DNA of 7,349 nt, taken from the NCBI GenBank assembly GCA_003155175.1, contig PMFP01000043.1:1-7349 (forward strand). Reading direction: 5' to 3'. Shown piece after piece: positions 1-6,281 of the stretch. How positions within the stretch are numbered: position 1 is the stretch's first letter; each line of letters begins with the position of its first letter. Made by a program: the position numbers and the translations under genes. Source of the stretch: Vulcanimicrobiota bacterium. Its GTDB lineage: Bacteria; Vulcanimicrobiota; Vulcanimicrobiia; Vulcanimicrobiales; Vulcanimicrobiaceae. Under the pieces are notes generated by a model. The model had not been told where the DNA came from. It did not search any database and saw nothing but the letters and a program-made list of their open reading frames with translations.

Positions 1-483
1 GAGCGCAAGGGCCTCATCATCGTCGGAAACAAATGGGACCTCGCGCGCGAGCAAAGCGGAGAGTACAGCCAGGGCGAGCTCGCCAACGTCATCCACGAAC
101 TGATTCCGTTCGCGGCGTTCGCGCCGATCACGTTCCTCTCGGCAAAGACGCAGCGCCGTCTGGGCAGTCTGATGCCGATCGTCGCGCGCGTCGCCGATAA
201 CTTGGACCGGCGCATTTCCACGCCGCAGCTCAACAACGTCATCCGCGACGCGGTGCTGGCCCATCCGGCGCCGGCGATGCACGGACGGCTCTTCAAAGTC
301 TACTACGCCACGCAGCCGGCCACGCATCCGCCGATCTTCGTCTTCCATTGCAACGATCCGGATTTGCTGCAGACGTCCTACAAACGATTCCTGGAAAACA
401 TTCTGCGGCAGAACTTCGAGTTCGAGGGCGTGCCGCTGACCCTTGAGTTCCGGGCGAGGCGCGAACTGGAACGGACTGAATGA
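1..483 (+). CDS. der: Ribosome biogenesis GTPase Der (EngA), C-terminal part, 5' end outside window
   Basis: Der is a GTPase with two tandem G domains and a C-terminal KH-like domain; it acts in the cytoplasm in late assembly of the 50S ribosomal subunit. The reading frame is open from base 1, so the gene begins upstream; 160 residues are visible. They start near the end of the second G domain: the G4 motif NKWD lies at bases 28-39 and the G5 motif SAK at 139-147. The KH-like domain begins around RRISTPQLN (base 208 onward) and includes the typical stretches KVYYATQ, PPIFVFHCNDP and SYKRFLEN, ending FEFEGVPLTLEFRAR. The tail and stop are normal for the family, with no sign of truncation. The TGA stop overlaps the ATG of plsY as ATGA, which points to translational coupling. 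The ATG at 172 is internal, because family homology clearly continues upstream of it. Confidence 0.96.
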   Translation, partial: ERKGLIIVGNKWDLAREQSGEYSQGELANVIHELIPFAAFAPITFLSAKTQRRLGSLMPIVARVADNLDRRISTPQLNNVIRDAVLAHPAPAMHGRLFKVYYATQPATHPPIFVFHCNDPDLLQTSYKRFLENILRQNFEFEGVPLTLEFRARRELERTE

Positions 484-1097
484 TTCCGGTCCTCCTCGTT
501 GCGGCCGGCGCTTTTCTCGTCGGCTCTATTCCGTTCGGCTATCTGATCGGGCGTTTCTTCTACCGCGCCGACATCCGCGAAAGCGGTTCGGGCAACATCG
601 GTGCGATGAACGCGCTGCGAACCTTCGGGAAGAAGGGCGCCGCCGCCGTCTTGGTACTCGACGCGATCAAAGGCGCGCTGCCGGTCGTCCTGGCGCGCGC
701 CGTTTTCGCGGGCTCGGGCGTCGAGGGACTCGAAGCGGTCGCCGCCACGTTTGCCGTGCTCGGCCATTGTTTCTCGCCGTGGCTGGGTTGGAAGGGCGGA
801 AAAGGCGTCGCGACGTCGTTCGGCGCGATCTTCGCGCTCTCGTGGCTCGCCGGACTCGTCGTGGTCGGCGCGTGGATCCTGGGCGCGCTGGTCTTCACGC
901 GCTATTCCTCGGTCGGCTCGATGGCCGGAAACCTCGTTTCGCCGATCGCGCTGTGGTATTTTACCGGATCGCTCGCCGACGCGCTCTACGGCGTCTTTGC
1001 CGGGCTCTTCATCGTCTACACGCACCGCGACAACGTCCAGCGGCTGCGCGAAGGACGCGAGAGCCCGATCACGTTCTTCGCAAAGAAGAACCCCTGA
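480..1097 (+). CDS. plsY: Acyl-phosphate:glycerol-3-phosphate acyltransferase PlsY
   Basis: PlsY is an integral membrane enzyme that transfers an acyl group from acyl-phosphate (made by PlsX) to the sn-1 position of glycerol 3-phosphate, giving lysophosphatidic acid, the first step of phospholipid synthesis. The 205-residue product has the usual family length and several hydrophobic segments (about 2-24, 54-74, 86-100, 113-139, 152-180). All three conserved cytoplasmic motifs are visible: SGSGNIGAMNALR at 35-47, GHCFSPWLGWKGGKGVAT at 95-112, and THRDNVQRLREG at 181-192. One oddity is Met43 in motif 1, where the family almost always has Thr (GATN). The start is the ATG inside the 4-base overlap with the der stop. 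In some bacteria der-plsY is followed by gpsA, which supplies glycerol 3-phosphate; here efp follows instead. Confidence 0.96.
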   Translation: MIPVLLVAAGAFLVGSIPFGYLIGRFFYRADIRESGSGNIGAMNALRTFGKKGAAAVLVLDAIKGALPVVLARAVFAGSGVEGLEAVAATFAVLGHCFSPWLGWKGGKGVATSFGAIFALSWLAGLVVVGAWILGALVFTRYSSVGSMAGNLVSPIALWYFTGSLADALYGVFAGLFIVYTHRDNVQRLREGRESPITFFAKKNP

Positions 1098-1133
1098 CGC
1101 CGAGGACACTCCTCCCCGACCAGGGCTAGCCGT

Positions 1134-1157
1134 GCCCCGGCCCGTATTGGCCCGGGT
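1134..1157 (+). promoter_or_regulatory. Predicted GC-rich hairpin directly upstream of efp
   Basis: Bases 1135-1142 (CCCCGGCC) can pair with 1149-1156 (GGCCCGGG) around the 6-base loop CGTATT. This gives seven G-C pairs interrupted by one C-C mismatch, and G1134 may add a wobble pair with U1157. The structure ends 1-2 bases before the efp ATG, where an initiating ribosome would land. No U-run follows, so it does not look like a terminator. A role in limiting efp translation is inference; such stems also arise by chance in GC-rich DNA. Confidence 0.3.
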
Positions 1158-1158
1158 C

Positions 1159-1722
1159 ATGATTTCGTCGAACGATCTCCGCAACGGCGTCACTATCAAC
1201 GATAACGGCCAGCTCTGGACCGTGATCGAATTTCTTCACGTCAAGCCCGGGAAAGGCTCGGCCTTCGTGCGGACGCGTCTCAAGAACGTCAAGACCGGGG
1301 CAACCGTCGAGCGCACGTTTCGCGCCGGCGAGAAACTCGAGCGCGCCACCGTCGACAACCGCCAAATGCAGATGCTCTACAACGACGACGAGGGCTTCCA
1401 TTTTATGGACCAGGAGTCGTTCGAGAACTTTACGATCCAGCGGGATCTAATCGGCGACCCCGCCGACTTTCTCAAAGACGGCATGGTCGTGGACGTGCAG
1501 TTCCACGACGACACGCCCATCGGCGTGGACTTGCCTCCGCACGTCGAGTTGCGCATCGTCGAAACCGATCCGGGATTCAAGGGCGACACCGCGACCAACG
1601 CCACCAAAGCCGCCAAGCTCGAGTCCGGAGCGACCGTCCAAGTGCCGCTCTTCGTGAATCCGAACGAAGTGATTCGCATCGACACGCGCGACCGCCGCTA
1701 TATCGGACGCGTGAACAGCTAG
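1159..1722 (+). CDS. efp: Translation elongation factor P
   Basis: EF-P binds between the ribosomal P and E sites and speeds peptide-bond formation at consecutive prolines. The product is 187 residues, normal for the family, with the three expected beta-barrel domains: a KOW-like N-terminal domain (about 1-64), an OB domain (about 65-128) and a C-terminal S1-like domain (about 129-187). The tip of the domain I loop reads KPGKG at 29-33, so Lys32 occupies the position that is post-translationally modified in many bacteria; no modifying enzyme is encoded in this window. The C-terminal signature KAAKLESGATVQVPLFV starts at 150, but its last conserved glycine is replaced by Asn169 (NPNEV). The ATG at 1159 gives the typical start MISSNDLRNG. 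A GTG at 1132 is in frame but would add nine atypical residues. No Shine-Dalgarno sequence is evident, and a possible hairpin abuts the start. Confidence 0.97.
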   Translation: MISSNDLRNGVTINDNGQLWTVIEFLHVKPGKGSAFVRTRLKNVKTGATVERTFRAGEKLERATVDNRQMQMLYNDDEGFHFMDQESFENFTIQRDLIGDPADFLKDGMVVDVQFHDDTPIGVDLPPHVELRIVETDPGFKGDTATNATKAAKLESGATVQVPLFVNPNEVIRIDTRDRRYIGRVNS

Positions 1723-1744
1723 CGCCCGCGATGGCCGCTGCATC

Positions 1745-3655
1745 GTGAGCCCCCGCCGCTTACGTACGCTGCTGATCGCCCTTTCGCTCGCGGGTCTTGC
1801 GAGCGTGATCGGCATCGCGCTCTTTCTCATCCGCGCCGACAACGTTCCGCTGTTCCATCGCGTCACCGACCTGGCGGTGCATTTCGGCGCGATCGATCGT
1901 CCGAAGTATTTCGGAGCGTCCAGCCTCCCCTACGACGACACGCCCAACGACAATCTCGGCATCGTGACGATCGACGAGTTTTCGGTCGGCAACGCCAAGG
2001 CGGGCCTGGGACAGTTTCCGTTCCCCCGCAGCGTCTACGGAAGGGCGCTCGAGCGCCTAGCGGCCGCCGGCGCAAAAACCGTCGCGTTCGACGTCATTTT
2101 CGTCGACCCGGGCGACGCGGCGCAGAACGAAGCCTTCGCCCGGGGGATGCATCGCGTTCCGACGGTCCTCGCCGACGTGATCGACACGACGACGGCGGGA
2201 CGCATCGGCGTGCAGCCGCCGGTTCCGGCTCTCAAGAACGCGGCCGCGGCAGTCGGCTTTACCAGCACGGATCGCCCCGGAGGCTACTTCATCGGCCAGC
2301 CGGTCGAAATCGACACGGGCGCAACGGGCACGAACGCCAACGAGCGCCTGCTCTCGGAAGCCGCCGCCGCCACCCAAACCTTCACCGGCAAACCGTTCGA
2401 CAAGTCGAGCGTTCCGACGACCGACGGCCGGCTGATTCTTCTCACGCCCGAGCTCCTGGCGCTACAGGGCGTGAACTCGCAGGGCGCGGGCGTTGAGTAC
2501 CACGTCGTGAACTTTGCCGGCGGTTCGGTCATTCCGTTCGCGAGCGTTCTGACCGATACGATTCCCCAGCTGCGCGAATTTGCCAAGGGACGCCTGATCT
2601 ATATCGGTGCGACCGCGCAGGGCCTCGGAGACTTCGTCAATACGCCTCGCTACGGCTCGATGCCGGGACTCTTCGCCAACGCGCGCCTGGCGGACCAACT
2701 GATGAGGGGCCTCTACATCCGCTCGGCGCCGGACTGGCTCAACATCGCGCTGATGATCGTCTTTCCGCTCCTCATCGCCCTGGCGCTGACGTACCTGCGT
2801 CCGGGAGTCGGCATCGCGCTCGCGTTACTGGCGACCGCGATCTACATCTGGGTGAACCTCGCGCTCTTCGTCAACAAATTGATTTGGGTCGACCTGGTCC
2901 ACGTCGCGATCTCGATGGTCCTCGCGACCGTGTTCGTCGCGTCGTATCGCATCCTGATCGAAGGGGCGCAGCGACGCGTCGTGACGGAACTGTTCGGGAT
3001 GCACGTCAGTCCGGCGGTGGTCGGGGACATTCTCAAGCAAGACGACCCGCGGGCGCAACTGGCGCTCCAAGGAAAGAAGGTAAAGGCGACGATCTTCTAC
3101 AGCGACATTCGCGGCTTCACGTCCATGAGCGAGACGATGACCCCCGAGGAGATCTACGCCCAACTCAACGAGTACTTTTCCGCGATGTGCGACATCATTT
3201 TCGAATACGGCGGATTCGTGGACAAGTTCATCGGCGACTGCATCATGGCCGTGTTCTCGGCGCCGTACCCGCGCCCGGACGACGCGCAGCGCGCCGTGAT
3301 CGCCGCCGTAAAGCAACAAGAACTGCTGGCCGAGATGGGCAAGAAGTGGGCGCAGCAAGGCAAGAAAGTCTTCACCGTCGGCATGGGGCTCAACACCGGC
3401 GACGTCGTCATGGGCAACCTCGGCGCCAAACTGCGCATGAACTACACGGTCATCGGCGACAACGTGAACGTCGCCGCCCGCCTCTACAACGTCGCCAAGG
3501 GGGGCGAGATCATCATCAGCGAGTCCACCTACGACGAGGTCAAGGACTTCGTCGAGGTCGAGGACCGGGCGACGGTTCCCGTCAAAGGCAAAATCGAACC
3601 GATTCGCATCTACAACGTCACGCGCGTCAAGACGGCCGCTCCGGCGCTCAAATAG
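1745..3655 (+). CDS. Membrane-anchored CHASE2 sensor / class III adenylate cyclase
   Basis: This 636-residue protein probably makes cAMP from ATP in response to a signal outside the membrane. In order: one N-terminal membrane helix (about 8-29); a large CHASE2 sensor domain (about 35-325), with typical blocks such as IVTIDEFSV, FPRSVYGRALERL, VAFDVIF and GRLIYIGAT; three closely spaced helices (about 331-350, 355-375, 380-401); and a catalytic domain (about 445-625). Catalytic residues appear complete: metal-binding Asp454 (YSDIRGFTSMSE) and Asp498 (DKFIGD), base-recognising Lys494 and Thr568 (NYTVIGD), and transition-state residues Asn575 and Arg579 (NVNVAARL). The Lys/Thr pair is the pattern of class IIIb adenylate cyclases, some of which are stimulated by bicarbonate; guanylate cyclases carry Glu/Cys. 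The start is a GTG 22 bases after the efp stop, chosen because it immediately precedes the first membrane helix. The ligand is unknown. Confidence 0.93.
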   Translation: MSPRRLRTLLIALSLAGLASVIGIALFLIRADNVPLFHRVTDLAVHFGAIDRPKYFGASSLPYDDTPNDNLGIVTIDEFSVGNAKAGLGQFPFPRSVYGRALERLAAAGAKTVAFDVIFVDPGDAAQNEAFARGMHRVPTVLADVIDTTTAGRIGVQPPVPALKNAAAAVGFTSTDRPGGYFIGQPVEIDTGATGTNANERLLSEAAAATQTFTGKPFDKSSVPTTDGRLILLTPELLALQGVNSQGAGVEYHVVNFAGGSVIPFASVLTDTIPQLREFAKGRLIYIGATAQGLGDFVNTPRYGSMPGLFANARLADQLMRGLYIRSAPDWLNIALMIVFPLLIALALTYLRPGVGIALALLATAIYIWVNLALFVNKLIWVDLVHVAISMVLATVFVASYRILIEGAQRRVVTELFGMHVSPAVVGDILKQDDPRAQLALQGKKVKATIFYSDIRGFTSMSETMTPEEIYAQLNEYFSAMCDIIFEYGGFVDKFIGDCIMAVFSAPYPRPDDAQRAVIAAVKQQELLAEMGKKWAQQGKKVFTVGMGLNTGDVVMGNLGAKLRMNYTVIGDNVNVAARLYNVAKGGEIIISESTYDEVKDFVEVEDRATVPVKGKIEPIRIYNVTRVKTAAPALK

Positions 3656-3664
3656 CTCCGCGCG

Positions 3665-4441
3665 ATGCAGCTCGCCTTCGAACTGTTCGCGACCGGCCTC
3701 GCCGCAAGCGTATTCGGCTCGATGGTCGGCCTGGGGGGCGGATTCATCGTCGTTCCCGCACTGCGGCTCTTCTTCGGCTTCGAACCGGCCGAAGCCGCGG
3801 GGACGTCGCTCGTCCTCGTCGTCGCGAACAGCGCGAGCGGATCGGTCGCGTACCTGCTGCAGCGGCGCGTCCACGTGCGCGTCGGCCTGCTGATCGCGTT
3901 AGGCGGCCTTCCGGGGAGCCTCATCGGCGCATGGGCCGTCACGCGCGTCTCCGCCCAGACGTTCGACTGGCTCCTCGCGGCGTTATTGATCGCGGTCGGA
4001 ACGGACTTGATTTTGAACCGGCACCGCCGCATCGCCGGACGCGCGGACGTTTCGGCGATTTCGGCCACCAAGGGGATGTCTTACCGGCTAGCAATAGCTC
4101 TCGGCTTCATCGTCGGGCTGATTTCGAGTCTGTTCGGCATCGGAGGCGGCGCGATCGTCGTACCGTCGCTCTTGTATTTCTCGCAGCTTCCAGCTCACGC
4201 CATCAGCGCGACGTCGCACTTCGCCATCTTGCTCACCTCTCCGGTCGGCTTGGCCGCGCATATCGCGCAGCACGACGTCAGGCTCAGCTCGGTCGTACCG
4301 CTGGTGGCGGGCGGATTGCTCGGCGGACCCATCGGCGCGCGTCTTTCGCTGCGCTTGAAATCCTCGCTCTTGCTGTTGCTCGTCGCCGTTGCGCTGTTCG
4401 CGGCGGCCGGATCGCTGATCCTCAAGCATCTCATTCGTTAG
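3665..4441 (+). CDS. TauE/SafE (TSUP) family membrane transporter
   Basis: Members of the TSUP family are small membrane proteins linked to movement of sulfur-containing anions such as sulfite, sulfoacetate or thiosulfate; the substrate of most members is unknown. The 258-residue product is almost entirely hydrophobic, with about eight membrane segments in two homologous halves. The hallmark glycine-rich repeat occurs twice: GSMVGLGGGFIVVPAL at 18-33 and SSLFGIGGGAIVVPSL at 154-169. Each is followed by a related block (AGTSLVLV near 45, SATSHFAIL near 181). A basic, hydrophilic loop (about 118-138) separates the halves. The ATG lies 9 bases after the cyclase stop, implying co-transcription, and no Shine-Dalgarno motif is evident. 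No sulfur-metabolism enzyme is present in the window to indicate the substrate, so a specific cargo cannot be assigned. Confidence 0.9.
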   Translation: MQLAFELFATGLAASVFGSMVGLGGGFIVVPALRLFFGFEPAEAAGTSLVLVVANSASGSVAYLLQRRVHVRVGLLIALGGLPGSLIGAWAVTRVSAQTFDWLLAALLIAVGTDLILNRHRRIAGRADVSAISATKGMSYRLAIALGFIVGLISSLFGIGGGAIVVPSLLYFSQLPAHAISATSHFAILLTSPVGLAAHIAQHDVRLSSVVPLVAGGLLGGPIGARLSLRLKSSLLLLLVAVALFAAAGSLILKHLIR

Positions 4442-4461
4442 CCTTGACGCCGCATGCGTAG

Positions 4462-5715
4462 ATGCGGTACTCTCGTCCGTCGATGACCACGGCCGGCGAT
4501 CGTTCGGCCGGATCCATCTTTGCCTCGGCGGGATTCCGGCAATTCTTCATCGGACAGTCGCTCAGCTATGTCGGCGACGGTCTGCGCACGCTTGCCGTTC
4601 CGCTGCTCGCCTTCCATCTCACGCACTCCGCGCTCGCGACCGGAACCGCGCTGATCTGCGAGGTCGCTCCGTTCTCGCTCTTCGCCGTCATCGGCGGTTC
4701 CCTGGCCGACCGGATCGACCGTCGACGGTTGATGATCGGCTGCGACGCGGTGCGGTTCTTGGTCATGGCGTTCTTTGCCGTCGCGTACGGCATGCACTTT
4801 TTGACGCTACCGATGATCTACGGCGGCTTGGTCGTCATCTCGATCTGCGCGGCCGCGTTCTTGGGCGGACAATCCACGAGCATTCCGTATCTGCTCGGAC
4901 GCGAGCGTTCCACCGAGGCCATGGCCGCGCTCATCGGCGTCGAGAACGCCTCCAATCTGATCACGCCGGTGATCGGCGGCGCACTGTTTGCGTATTTTGG
5001 CCCGCTGCCGGCTCTAGCGATCAACGCGCTGACGTATCTCGGCTCGCAGATCTCGCTCTTGCGCATTCCGTCTCTGGGGCCCGACCAGCTCAGCGGTGGT
5101 CCGTCCGCGCGCGAAGTGGCGCAAGATGCGGCGCTAGGCTTCCGGCACGTCCTGCAAGACCGCGGCATGCGCGCGCAAGCGACGGCCGCGTTCTTCCTGA
5201 ATTTCCTCGGGTTCGGCGCGTACGCGATCCTGATCCCGTTCCTCAAGCGCGATTTCGCCGCGACCGACCAGCAGGTCGGCATCGTGCTGGGAATCACAGC
5301 AGTGGGCTCGATGCTCGGCGCCTACGTAGCCGGCACCACGGCGAAGCGTTGGCCCTTCGGCCGCGCGATCACGACCGCGTACTTGTTCGACGCGATCGTG
5401 TTCATCCCGGTGGTGCTCGTGAGCAACATTTGGCTGGCGGCTCTGTTTTGGAGCTTGTCGAGCATGGCGGCAAGCTACGAGGTGACGCAGATCATCGGCT
5501 GGCGCATGCGCGTCACGCCGGAGAACGTCGTGGGCCGCGTGATGGGCATCGTGCGCCTCATCGTCCTGGCCGGAATGGCGCCGGGCGTCCTGCTCTTCGG
5601 CTGGATCGCCGACCATCGTGGGGCACACCCCGCAATGGCGGTCGCGGCCTACGGCTATCTGGTCATCGCGATCGTGGCGTTCTTGACGCCGGCGATTCGC
5701 AACGAAGCGCGCTAG
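4462..5715 (+). CDS. Major facilitator superfamily (MFS) transporter, MFS_3 / EntS-like
   Basis: This 417-residue protein is a secondary transporter of the inner membrane, probably a proton-driven exporter. About twelve hydrophobic segments can be traced. The start of the fold is typical (FRQFFIGQSLSYVGDGL at 25-41), and the diagnostic loop between helices 2 and 3 reads GGSLADRIDRRRLMIGCD at 78-95. The second half carries a conserved VTPENVVGRVMGIVRL segment at 351-366, a pattern seen in the MFS group that includes the enterobactin exporter EntS and many uncharacterised drug-efflux-like proteins. The cargo cannot be told from sequence and no siderophore genes are nearby. The ATG at 4462 is 20 bases after the TSUP stop. 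An in-frame ATG at 4483 (MTTAGDRS) is an equally plausible start, because the first seven residues show no family features and the first ATG can lie in a hairpin stem. Confidence 0.9.
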   Translation: MRYSRPSMTTAGDRSAGSIFASAGFRQFFIGQSLSYVGDGLRTLAVPLLAFHLTHSALATGTALICEVAPFSLFAVIGGSLADRIDRRRLMIGCDAVRFLVMAFFAVAYGMHFLTLPMIYGGLVVISICAAAFLGGQSTSIPYLLGRERSTEAMAALIGVENASNLITPVIGGALFAYFGPLPALAINALTYLGSQISLLRIPSLGPDQLSGGPSAREVAQDAALGFRHVLQDRGMRAQATAAFFLNFLGFGAYAILIPFLKRDFAATDQQVGIVLGITAVGSMLGAYVAGTTAKRWPFGRAITTAYLFDAIVFIPVVLVSNIWLAALFWSLSSMAASYEVTQIIGWRMRVTPENVVGRVMGIVRLIVLAGMAPGVLLFGWIADHRGAHPAMAVAAYGYLVIAIVAFLTPAIRNEAR

Positions 5716-5720
5716 CGGCC

Positions 5721-6281
5721 TTAGTGCGGCGCAAGCACCTTGGATAAGACGCCGTTGGGCAAGATAAACGCGCCCACGAGCCCGCACGCGAGGATCAACA
5801 ACGTCGGATTGATCTTCGTGCGCAAGATCATGCCGAGCATCGCCACCGCGATGATCCCGGTCAGTAGCGTGGTGGTGGACGACTTGGCCAGCGCGTAAAC
5901 GCCCGAGGCCATCAGGCCGATGGCGATCGGCGCGAAGCCGTATTGCACGGCGCGCCGCCAGGGCGAGTCGCCGATCCTGTCCCAGAGACGGCCGGCGACA
6001 AAGCACATCAGCGACGACGGAATCAGAAACGCGAGCAACACGACGATTCCGCCGCCTAGGCCCGCGATCCGATTGCCGAGGATCACGACCATGAGCATGT
6101 TCGGCCCCGGCGCGAGGTTCCCGATACCGTAGATCTGCGAAAACTCGTCGGGGGTGATGTGGTACGTGCCTTCGACCACGTGCTGCATCGCGGGGATCAC
6201 CGCGGCGCCGCCGCCCACGGCTTGGATCGAAAGCAGCCCGAAGTCGATGGCGAGTTGGACGAGCGAGTGCGCGCTAGGCAT
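5721..6281 (-). CDS. Short-chain chromate (CHR) family transporter subunit, second gene of the pair
   Basis: CHR-family proteins export chromate or related oxyanions. Short-chain members are single CHR domains of about 180-200 residues, usually encoded as adjacent pairs whose products act together, as known for the B. subtilis Chr3N/Chr3C pair. This 186-residue protein has a CHR core: FGLLSIQAVGGGAAVIPAM (14-32), HITPDEFSQIYGIGNLAPGPNM (41-62, including the conserved PGP) and further hydrophobic segments to the end (about 63-95, 115-133, 136-153, 158-176). It aligns block by block with its upstream partner. The ATG overlaps the end of the partner gene by 8 bases, and a purine-rich GGGGAG about 10 bases upstream could serve as ribosome binding site, the clearest one in the window. 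Its TAA stop is only 5 bases from the MFS stop on the opposite strand. Confidence 0.9.
   Translation of the reverse strand: MPSAHSLVQLAIDFGLLSIQAVGGGAAVIPAMQHVVEGTYHITPDEFSQIYGIGNLAPGPNMLMVVILGNRIAGLGGGIVVLLAFLIPSSLMCFVAGRLWDRIGDSPWRRAVQYGFAPIAIGLMASGVYALAKSSTTTLLTGIIAVAMLGMILRTKINPTLLILACGLVGAFILPNGVLSKVLAPH

Noticed and set aside
1098..1158. Possible intrinsic terminator between plsY and efp
   Set aside because: The hairpin at 1134-1157 is not followed by a T-run and touches the next start codon, so it is better viewed as a possible leader structure.
378..1199. A 273-codon minus-strand open frame opposite der and plsY
   Set aside because: Its composition is charged and low-complexity and it lies opposite conserved plsY motifs; no start signal or homology supports it.
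2825..3874. A 349-codon minus-strand open frame opposite the cyclase domain
   Set aside because: The translation is an Arg/Asp/Glu-rich antisense shadow of a well-supported gene and shows no recognisable domain.
2884..4461. A 525-codon plus-strand open frame spanning the end of the cyclase and the whole TSUP gene
   Set aside because: It is out of frame with two genes that have clear homology, its translation is very rich in Arg with no hydrophobic core or motif, and long chance frames are expected in GC-rich DNA.
5134..6006. A 290-codon minus-strand open frame across the MFS/CHR junction
   Set aside because: It overlaps two real genes out of frame and is dominated by Arg, His and Asp, typical of a shadow frame.
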